Below are positions 7,172 to 14,704 of a stretch of 32,658 nucleotides of DNA, piece by piece. The DNA is from Bifidobacteriaceae bacterium (GTDB lineage Bacteria > Actinomycetota > Actinomycetes > Actinomycetales > WQXJ01). The notes beneath the pieces were generated by a model. The model was not told where the DNA came from and made no database searches. It saw nothing but the letters and a program-made list of their open reading frames with translations. The stretch spans positions 1-32,658 of the forward strand of contig JAIROU010000314.1 of assembly GCA_031257375.1 (NCBI GenBank), in the 5' to 3' direction. The stretch's first letter is position 1; each line of letters starts with the position of its first letter. The translations under genes and the position numbers were made by a program.

Positions 7172-10100
7172 ATGAGGCAACTGAAACGGACAGGGAAGCT
7201 CGCGGCGCTGTGCTGCGCGGCGGCGCTGGGCGCCGCGGGCGCGCTGGTGTCGGCGGGGGGCGGGGCGCCACTGGCGGCGCACGCCGAGGAGCCGGACGGC
7301 GAGTGGGAGCAGGTGTCGGCGATCCTGGACGCCTACCCGGGGGTGTACACCAGTACGACTAGGATTGCGACAGCCTGGGACACAGATATGGCTCCGGATG
7401 GCCCGCAGTTGGGTAACGGCACGGTGTTGGCGTTTATGGCGGAGCATGACGACGCCCAGAATCTGCACATCTCGCGGACGGATCTTTGGGATGGCGCGCG
7501 CTATAGGACTTTCGGGGGTCTGAGGTTCAAGGCGACGAACACGGCCTCGCCGGCCACCGAGTTCCGCTACGAGCAGGACGAGAAGAACGCCGAGATCTCG
7601 GCGTGGAACACGCGCGGGTTCAAGACGGTGTCTTACCTGTCGGCGGCGGAGAACTTGATTGTGACGGAGATCGAGAATCTGCGTGATGAGGCGATCGGGA
7701 TGGAGGTGTCGGCGTACACGGCGAACGCCAACACCGCCTCTTCGGTGGACGGCGAGGTGTTGGTGGCGACGAAGGCGGCGGTGACCGATACCTATAACGC
7801 GGGCGCCACCTCGTGGGCCGGGTGGACCGTGAACGCGGCCTTGGCCGCCAAGGTGGTCAGCGGCGCGGACAATGTGATCGTGTCTTCGTCGGGTTCGTGG
7901 GCGACGGCGAGTTTCTCTATCGAGCCCAGTGGGAAGGCTGTCTTGGTCGCGGCGGTGGAGGGCGGCAAACAGGACGGCACCGCGAACACGATGGACGCGG
8001 CGACCGCGGCCGCCAAGGCGAGGGTCGCGGCCAGGAGCAATTCCGAGGCGTTGGCCCAGGCCAAACAGGCGCACCGGGACTGGTGGAAGGATTGGTGGCT
8101 GGCCTCGTTCATCGACATCGAGGACCCGTTGGTGGAGCGGTTCTATTACGGGGAGCTGTACAGCCTGGGGTGCATGACGAACGCTTCGAGCGAGAACTCG
8201 GCCGGCCTGGCGGTGGGCTTGTTCCCGTGGACGGCCAACAACGCGCCGGGCTGGCAGGGCGACTACACGTTGAACGGCGACGTGCAACGGCAGTTGCACC
8301 CGTTGACCTCGGCCAACCGGACGCAGGGCCTTGAGAGCTGGTTGAACGTGGTCAAGGATTTTTGGCCGCAGGCGCAGGCGCTCGCGGCGGACGCCGCGTC
8401 TTTGAACAACCTCGCGGGGAACGGCGGGCGGCCGCACTTCACCCAGGGGATCGCGGACGCCGCGATGTTCCCGGTGCACATCGGCCCGTGGGGCGCGACG
8501 ACCGAGACCTGGGCGGACAGGTACTGGGGCCAGCCGGCCATGGCGAGTTTCGCGTTGATGCCGCTGATCCGGTGGGCCCAGGGGACGTGGGATCCCGACC
8601 TGCTGGCGGAGTTGTATCCGATGGTGCGGGATGTGGCGGTGTTCTGGGAGAACTGGGTTGTCCTGCAGAACGGCAAGTACGTGGTCTACGGCGCCACCTA
8701 TGAAAACCACCGGGGGAAAAACACGGTGCTAGACGTGGACGCGGCCGAGTACATCTTGGAGAACGCGATCACGGCCGCCGGCCTGCTCGGGCTCGACGAG
8801 GAGAAGATCCCGGTCTGGCAGAACATTTTGGACAACATGAGCCCTACGCCGACGTTCTTGTACAACGGGAAGGAGGTCGTCGCGGAGATGGACGGCCTGT
8901 CCCAGTCGGCCACGGGAAACACGTTCTTGCCGGACAACCCGGTGCCGCTGCAGTCGGCGTATTTCTTCGACGCGGTCGGGATGGGCGAGCCGGAAGAGGT
9001 CAAGGCCAAGTACGTCAACTGGCTCGACCTGAGACTTGCCCAGGTCAACCACTACCGGGGGTTGAACGCGGCCGTGCGGGTCGGTTACGACATCGACAAG
9101 GTGTTCACGGCGTTGAAGAACAACATTTTGACCGTGACTCCGAGCAACTGGTACGGGTTGCGGGGGAACAACACGGCCGGGGACGTGGCGTTGGCGGCGA
9201 ACGTGTCCGTGGTCAACGACGCGTTGTTGCAGGGCAACGAGGGGTATTTGAACATCTTCGCCAACTGGTATAACGACCAGGCGGCGAGTTTCACCCGGTT
9301 GCGGGCGAACGGCGGGTTCGTGGTGTCCGCGGCGCAGAACTCCAGGGGAAAGGTGACGTCGGCGTCGGTGCTGTCCGAGCAGGGCGTGGACGCGGCCGTG
9401 CTGAACCCGTGGGAGGGTTACACGCTGGCCGTCCAGGACTCGGCCGGCGATCCGGTGGAGGTGGAGAAGCTGTACACCAACTCGATCGGGACGGTGTACG
9501 GGTTCGCCACTGAGGCCGGCGAGACGTACCAGCTGGTCCGCGGCGAGCTGACGGAGCCGACGTTCGCCCTGGCGGAGGCGTCGCTTTCCCTGGCGCGCGG
9601 CTCGGTGGGCGAGCTGACCGTGGCGACGAACCTGGACTACGAGGACGACGGCATCGTCTGGTCCTCGGACAACACCGGGGTGGCGTTGGTCGGCCGGGGC
9701 GGATCGGTCACGGCGGTGGGCGCCGGGGTGGCCACCATCACCGCGACCCATGTGGGTTCCGGCCTGTCCGCGTCCTGCGTTGTCGAGGTCAATAGCCTGC
9801 CCGAAACTCTCGACGTGGCTCGCTACAAGACAGCCTGGGCGTCCAGCGAGCACGAGAGCTTCGTGGCGAGCAGGGCTGTGCAGGGTGTTTGGGACATCGG
9901 CTACGAAGGTTGGGTCTCGACCCATGCCGACTTCGCGGCTGTCCCCCAAAGGTGGATCGCGGTCGACCTGGGCCGGGATTACACGATCATACGATGGGTG
10001 ACGGGGCTGCATGGGCTCGCAGCAGGCAAAACCACCGATTGGAACTACAAGGACGCCGAGAACGTGGGCACCTATCGCCTGCAGGTCAGCCCGAACGGCG

Positions 10101-10867
10101 AGGACGGCTGGCAGGACGTGGCCGTGAAGGAGAACCCGAAGGGGAACGCCGTCAGCGGCTTCAGCATCGACCTGGACGAGCCCGTGAGGGGACGGTACTT
10201 CCGGATCCTGGTGGACTACACCAACCATCTGCCCGATCCGAACGGGTGGGCCGGCGGGTACGCGCGGGTGGGCCAGTTCGAGTTGTACGCGGCGTCGGCC
10301 GTTCTCGAGTTTAACGTCGCTTCGGTGGATCCGGTGGCGGGTGTCGAGGTCGCGGCCGGCACGCCGTTCGCAGACCTGGGGTTGCCGTCGCATGTGAGCG
10401 TGGTCCTGTCGACCGGGAACCGGGCGAATGTGCCGGTCGAGTGGGACGAGGACTCTTACGACGGGTCTGCGGCCGGCTCCTCCACGGTGACGGGCGCGTT
10501 GACGGTGGCCGGTTTGCTGGCCAACCCGGATGAGCTGACTGCCTCGGTCGAGGTCGAGGTGGTTGGCAGCGCCGTCGAGCCGTTGTCGTTGTCGCCGACG
10601 GCGGTGGCGCGGTGCGCGGCGGGCAAGGCGCAGGTGTCGGTGGTGGTCAAGAACACCGACACTGTGGCGGCGGCGGTGTCCTTCACGACTGATTTTGGGT
10701 CGGCGTCGTTCGCGTCGGTGGCGAACGGGAAGTCGGCGTCGAAGGCGTTCGTGATCCGGGCCACCTCGGTGGAGGCCGGGACCGTCACGGTGACCGGCGA
10801 AACCCCCGACGGCGCCAAGGCGGCATCGCACGAAGTCGCCTACACGGGCATCGACTGCGCGCCGTGA
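7172..10867 (+). CDS. Secreted multidomain (alpha/alpha)6-type glycoside hydrolase, GH95-like, with Big2, F5/8-type C (CBM32-like) and further Ig-like domains
   Basis: Start ATG 7172 with AAAGGTAAGGA upstream; signal peptide MRQLKRTGKLAALCCAAALGAAGALVSAGG...AHA. WWKDWWLASFIDIEDPLVERFYYGELYSLGCM..., GDYTLNGDVQRQLHPLTSANR resemble GH95-like catalytic domains; IVWSSDNTGVALVGRGGSVTAVGAGVATITATHVGSGLSASCVVEV (Big2); ARYKTAWASSEHESFVASRAVQG...WIAVDLGRDYTIIRWV (F5/8C). Confidence 0.72.
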   Translation: MRQLKRTGKLAALCCAAALGAAGALVSAGGGAPLAAHAEEPDGEWEQVSAILDAYPGVYTSTTRIATAWDTDMAPDGPQLGNGTVLAFMAEHDDAQNLHISRTDLWDGARYRTFGGLRFKATNTASPATEFRYEQDEKNAEISAWNTRGFKTVSYLSAAENLIVTEIENLRDEAIGMEVSAYTANANTASSVDGEVLVATKAAVTDTYNAGATSWAGWTVNAALAAKVVSGADNVIVSSSGSWATASFSIEPSGKAVLVAAVEGGKQDGTANTMDAATAAAKARVAARSNSEALAQAKQAHRDWWKDWWLASFIDIEDPLVERFYYGELYSLGCMTNASSENSAGLAVGLFPWTANNAPGWQGDYTLNGDVQRQLHPLTSANRTQGLESWLNVVKDFWPQAQALAADAASLNNLAGNGGRPHFTQGIADAAMFPVHIGPWGATTETWADRYWGQPAMASFALMPLIRWAQGTWDPDLLAELYPMVRDVAVFWENWVVLQNGKYVVYGATYENHRGKNTVLDVDAAEYILENAITAAGLLGLDEEKIPVWQNILDNMSPTPTFLYNGKEVVAEMDGLSQSATGNTFLPDNPVPLQSAYFFDAVGMGEPEEVKAKYVNWLDLRLAQVNHYRGLNAAVRVGYDIDKVFTALKNNILTVTPSNWYGLRGNNTAGDVALAANVSVVNDALLQGNEGYLNIFANWYNDQAASFTRLRANGGFVVSAAQNSRGKVTSASVLSEQGVDAAVLNPWEGYTLAVQDSAGDPVEVEKLYTNSIGTVYGFATEAGETYQLVRGELTEPTFALAEASLSLARGSVGELTVATNLDYEDDGIVWSSDNTGVALVGRGGSVTAVGAGVATITATHVGSGLSASCVVEVNSLPETLDVARYKTAWASSEHESFVASRAVQGVWDIGYEGWVSTHADFAAVPQRWIAVDLGRDYTIIRWVTGLHGLAAGKTTDWNYKDAENVGTYRLQVSPNGEDGWQDVAVKENPKGNAVSGFSIDLDEPVRGRYFRILVDYTNHLPDPNGWAGGYARVGQFELYAASAVLEFNVASVDPVAGVEVAAGTPFADLGLPSHVSVVLSTGNRANVPVEWDEDSYDGSAAGSSTVTGALTVAGLLANPDELTASVEVEVVGSAVEPLSLSPTAVARCAAGKAQVSVVVKNTDTVAAAVSFTTDFGSASFASVANGKSASKAFVIRATSVEAGTVTVTGETPDGAKAASHEVAYTGIDCAP

Positions 10868-10885
10868 CCTGAAGACAGGAGGTCT

Positions 10886-10922
10886 GGCCCGGCCCGGCGG
10901 GAAGAGAACGCTGGGCCGGGCC
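10886..10922 (+). terminator. Strong GC hairpin after the GH95-like gene (possible terminator, no U tract)
   Basis: GGCCCGGCCC...GGGCCGGGCC stem, 17-nt loop, 19 bp past the stop codon. Confidence 0.5.
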
Positions 10923-11014
10923 GGGGTTGGGTCAATCAATCAATCAACGGGGGGTCGGTCGCCATCGGGGCGGCGGGCCTGGCAATTTTAGTCAATAGAG
11001 AAAGGGAGTTGGAT

Positions 11015-11692
11015 ATGAGGAAGAGTGTCGGAAGGTTCGCGGCTGCGGCTGTGGGCGCTTTCTTGATGGTCGGCGGCGCGGGGGCGGCGTTCGCTGAGGA
11101 TCAAGTCGGTGACGACGCCGAGAAGCCGGTGCGGGTGGTGATCTCGCCGCAGGCCGAGCCGCCGTGCGAGTCGGGGACCTTGTCTCTGTCAGTGGACACG
11201 GCGCTGGTGGATTTGCTGGAGGAGCAGGCGGACGAGCCGACTGATCCGCGCTACAACGCCGCGCTGCCTTCGGATGAGCGCTGGTTCATCGAGAAGATCG
11301 AGGAGGTTGTGGTCGAGGACACCCGTTGCGCGGAGCAGATCGGCGAGGGTGTGTTCTGGTCGGTGCAGGGCGTCGCGACGGACTTCGCGGGCTCGGGGAC
11401 GGCGCTGGGTGAGACGATCTCGCCGCAGAAGCTGGGTTGGGAGCCTGCCGTGCTGGACGACACGACCGGCTTGGTGGTCGATGGCGGCGCGATCGACTCG
11501 CACAACGACGGGCCTGGCCTGGAGGGCCTGCTCGGCCGGGAGATCATGTACCAGGTGAACTCGTCCTCGGACGACGAGGATTTGCTGGAGCAGGATGTGT
11601 GGACGGCTGAGGCGCTGCTGCGGCTGAAGGTGGACGATACGGTGGTGCCGGGGACGTACCTGGCGACGCTGAAGATCGGCCTGTTCGAGTAG
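11015..11692 (+). CDS. Secreted protein, WxL-domain-like
   Basis: AAAGGGAG RBS; signal peptide MRKSVGRFAAAAVGAFLMVGGAGAAFA; SGTLSLSV..., FWSVQGVATDFAG, C-terminal VPGTYLATLKIGLFE resembles the end of WxL domains; adjacent to a DUF916-like gene. Confidence 0.5.
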   Translation: MRKSVGRFAAAAVGAFLMVGGAGAAFAEDQVGDDAEKPVRVVISPQAEPPCESGTLSLSVDTALVDLLEEQADEPTDPRYNAALPSDERWFIEKIEEVVVEDTRCAEQIGEGVFWSVQGVATDFAGSGTALGETISPQKLGWEPAVLDDTTGLVVDGGAIDSHNDGPGLEGLLGREIMYQVNSSSDDEDLLEQDVWTAEALLRLKVDDTVVPGTYLATLKIGLFE

Positions 11693-11719
11693 GTTCTGGT
11701 TGACGGCCGCCCGGGGGCG

Positions 11720-13042
11720 GTGATGCAGGGGGGCTGGGCTCGCGCCGCCGCCGCGACAGCGGCGGCGGCGTTGGCCTGCGCCCTGGCGCCCGCGCCCGCG
11801 GTGGCCGCGCCGGACTCGGCCGCCGGAGCGGCGGCCGGTCGGGGGCCTGTGGCCGTGGATTTGGCGGCGGCGGATGGTGAGACCCCGGACCCCTCGGCAT
11901 CGTCGGGCGGCGCGGGCGGCGCCGACGGGTCGGGCCGGGTGCGTTGGTCGGTGGCCCCGGCCGGGCCGGACGGGCGGCCGGACGGTCGGCGTTGGTTCGA
12001 GTTGGCGCTGGAGCCGGGGGAGCGGGCGGAGGAGTCGCTGGCGGTGACGAACCTGTCGGACCGGCCGGTGGTGTTTGGCTTGGAGGCCGCCGACGGGTTC
12101 TTCAACGAGGGCGGCCGTTTCGGGATGGCGTTCGACGCCGAGAGTTCGGTCGGCGCCGGCCGGTGGGTCGGCGTGCGGGGGGAGGTGGAGGTCGGCGCGG
12201 GCGAGACGGTGGCGGTGCCGTTCTGGGTGGATGTCCCGGCCAACGCCGAGCCCGGCGACTGGGCGGCTGGGATCGCGGCGGTGTTGGAGGCCGGGGCCGG
12301 CGGCGGCGAGACCGGGGTGGGGATCGCGTCGCGGGTCGGGGTCAGGGTGTTGGTGCGGGTGTCGGGCGAACTGGCGCCGTCGCTGCGGGTCAGCGGGCTG
12401 GAGGCGTCCTACGTTGGAGTCTGGGACCTGCGCCGGCCGGGGTCGGTGGCGGCCGGGTTTGACCTGGTCAACACCGGCAACACGCGCTTGACTGTGACGG
12501 GGCGGGTGTCCGCCGGGGGCGGCGCCGCGGCCCTGTTCCCGGCCGAGGGGGAGCCGGCCTTGGAGTTGTGGCCGGGCGCGTCGCGCCGCGTCGAGGTGGC
12601 GCTGGACGGGGTCTGGCCCAAGTTCCGGGTGCCGGTGGTGGTGGAGGCGGACCCGGTGGCGGTGTTGACGGCATCGGGCGGCACGGCCCCCGAGGTGGCG
12701 CCGGTGGCGGCCGAGGCGACGGTCTGGGCGGTGCCGTGGCCGCACTTGGCGCTGGCGGGCGGCCTGGCGTTGCTGGTCGGGGCGCTGGTGGCGCGCCGGG
12801 CCCGCTCCAGGCGGCGGACCCAGGCGCTGGTGGCGCGAGCCCGCGCCGAGGGCGCGGCCGCCGCCCTGGCCGGCGCGCAGGCCGGCGCGCAGGCTGGTGG
12901 CGGACCCGCCGGAGGTCTCCGCCGGGCCGGGGCGGCGCCTGGCGTTTCCGCCGCCGCCGACCCGTTGGCGCAGGCGTTCGCGCCGACGGCGCGCAAGCGC
13001 AAGCAGGACAGAGCGGCGCGACCAAAACGCGGAGAGGCCTGA
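11720..13042 (+). CDS. Membrane-anchored DUF916/WxL-interacting-like protein
   Basis: WFELALEPGERAEESLAVTNLSDRPVVFGLEAADGFF..., WVDVPANAEPGDWAAGIAAVL, FDLVNTGNTRLTVTGRV; C-terminal TM (HLALAGGLALLVGALVARRARSRRR) and basic tail. Confidence 0.62.
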   Translation: MMQGGWARAAAATAAAALACALAPAPAVAAPDSAAGAAAGRGPVAVDLAAADGETPDPSASSGGAGGADGSGRVRWSVAPAGPDGRPDGRRWFELALEPGERAEESLAVTNLSDRPVVFGLEAADGFFNEGGRFGMAFDAESSVGAGRWVGVRGEVEVGAGETVAVPFWVDVPANAEPGDWAAGIAAVLEAGAGGGETGVGIASRVGVRVLVRVSGELAPSLRVSGLEASYVGVWDLRRPGSVAAGFDLVNTGNTRLTVTGRVSAGGGAAALFPAEGEPALELWPGASRRVEVALDGVWPKFRVPVVVEADPVAVLTASGGTAPEVAPVAAEATVWAVPWPHLALAGGLALLVGALVARRARSRRRTQALVARARAEGAAAALAGAQAGAQAGGGPAGGLRRAGAAPGVSAAADPLAQAFAPTARKRKQDRAARPKRGEA

Positions 13043-13188
13043 TTAGAGACATGAGCCGTGAGCGGGGCCCCCAACCCGCACCGGCCCGCCTCCCAGTGGC
13101 GCCGGCGGCCGTGCGTCCGGGACCGCGATCCGATCAGGGCGCCCCGCGAGCCGGTTGCTGGTCTGTTGGTGGGCGCGCGGCGGGGTCA

Positions 13189-13428
13189 GGGGCCGCGGAA
13201 GGGGTTGGTCACCCGCACGCCGCTGATGATCTGGCCGTCGTCCAAGTCCTCGGTCAGCAACCTGGCGCAGCCGGCGCTGGCGGCGGCCTCCACGATCAGC
13301 GCATCCCAGTAGTTGACCTGGTGCCGGATTGAGGTCTCGATGGCCGCGGCGACCTCTTGCGCGTAGGCCGCCCGGAGCCGGGCCGGCGCGAGCAGGTCAG
13401 CGGGGATGGACAGCGGCAGGTTCGTCAT
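13189..13428 (-). pseudogene. C-terminal fragment of a PIN-domain (VapC-like) toxin
   Basis: Minus-strand ETSIRHQVNYWDALIVEAAASAGCARLLTEDLDDGQIISGVRVTNPF is the typical PIN C-terminal half. The conserved N-terminal acidic half and an antitoxin gene are not visible. Confidence 0.7.
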
Positions 13429-13447
13429 CGGGTAAGTGTGGCGCGTG

Positions 13448-14704
13448 TTATGTGCGAGGACCCCGCGGGGCGCTTGATGTCTGAGGATCAGGGCTGCGAC
13501 CCCCCGCCAGGCGGGCGAAGCTGCTGTCCAGGACGGTGCAGGCGGCCCCAAAGGCCGCCACATCGACCCCGACCGTGGCGTCGCGGAGCTTCGGGTAGTC
13601 ACCAGGCGTCATACGGTACTCGGAGGTGTGCAGCTGTTCGGCCACCAGCGGCAGAAAGATGTCGCGAACCTCGTCCCACGACGGCCCGGCGAAGACGATC
13701 TCATCCAAATCGAGCACGTTGGTCAGCGTCACCATAGCGTCGCCGAGCAGGCGCCCCGCCCGCTCGAGCACCGTTTTCGCGGCCGGGGCGCCTGCGCGAC
13801 AGGCGCCGACCAGCGCCGCGAAACGGGTCACCGTGTCGCGGCCGGGTACGCTGAACCCCTCGGATTCCGCCTGTTTCAGCAGATAGCGGGGCGTCACCAG
13901 ATGCCCGAGGCTTTCAGAACGGCGCACGGGCGGCGCGCCGGCGCTCGGCACAATGATCGTGCCGCCGAAGCCTGCGTTGCCGGAGCGCCCCAGGAACGGC
14001 TCGCCGCCCAGCACCAGCCCGGTTCCGATGCCGGCGCCATAGATCACGAGAGCGAAATTGCGGGCCGGCTCGGCGCTGACCCAAACCTCGCCCGCGGCAG
14101 CGGCGTTGACGTCCATGTTCATGGTCACGGGAAGGCCGGTGGCGGCCGCCAGCGGTTCGCGCAGCGGCTCGTCCCCCCAGGTTGGGAGCAACGAAGGGAA
14201 ATGCAGGGAGCCGCGCTCGAGATCGACCGGACCAGGCGTCGCGAGCCCCACCCCCAGAATCAACGACGGGTCCACACCGGACGCCGCGATCACATCGCCG
14301 ATGGCGGTCGCCAGGTTGGCCACCAACCGTTCCGGCCGTTCCGCGCCGATGGTCGGGGCGGAACGGTGGGCCTTGACCTCTCCCGCCAGGTTGAGCACAA
14401 AGAAAGCGGAACTGGTCGGATCGAAGTAGGCGCCCACCGCGAACCGCGCGTCCGAGCGCAGCCGCAGCATCATGCGCGGCCTGCCGCGCCCGCGCGTCAC
14501 CAAGTCGGCTTCGGCGATGAGCCCCGCTTTGATCAGGTACCCCACGGCGTTGGAGACCGTCTGGTGGGCCAACCCGGTCCGGTGCGCCAACTCCGTCCGG
14601 CTGATGCCCTGGGGCGACATGCGGACCAGGCTCAGGATCACGCTCAGATTGAATTCCCCGACCGCGGGAAGGTTGATCCCGCGAAGGTCATCTGCGAGGC
14701 TCAC
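13448..14704 (-). CDS. ROK-family transcriptional regulator
   Basis: N-terminal winged HTH (ISRTELAHRTGLAHQTVSNAVGYLIKAGLIAE), then ROK domain (ILGVGLATPGPVDLERGSLHF..., NMDVNAAAAGEVW, IYGAGIGTGLVLGGEPFLGRSGNAGFGG). GTGA overlap with the upstream GH78 gene. Confidence 0.88.
   Translation of the reverse strand: MSLADDLRGINLPAVGEFNLSVILSLVRMSPQGISRTELAHRTGLAHQTVSNAVGYLIKAGLIAEADLVTRGRGRPRMMLRLRSDARFAVGAYFDPTSSAFFVLNLAGEVKAHRSAPTIGAERPERLVANLATAIGDVIAASGVDPSLILGVGLATPGPVDLERGSLHFPSLLPTWGDEPLREPLAAATGLPVTMNMDVNAAAAGEVWVSAEPARNFALVIYGAGIGTGLVLGGEPFLGRSGNAGFGGTIIVPSAGAPPVRRSESLGHLVTPRYLLKQAESEGFSVPGRDTVTRFAALVGACRAGAPAAKTVLERAGRLLGDAMVTLTNVLDLDEIVFAGPSWDEVRDIFLPLVAEQLHTSEYRMTPGDYPKLRDATVGVDVAAFGAACTVLDSSFARLAGGRSPDPQTSSAPRGPRT

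Noticed and set aside
6836-8710. 624-aa minus-strand ORF opposite the GH2/GH95-like genes
   Set aside because: Antisense shadow ORF with compositionally biased sequence.
8729-10939. 736-aa minus-strand ORF opposite the GH95-like gene
   Set aside because: Shadow ORF; the plus strand has signal peptide, RBS and recognisable domains.
10932-10948. Tetranucleotide repeat (TCAATCAATCAATCAA)
   Set aside because: Short, noncoding and between genes; no evidence for phase variation.
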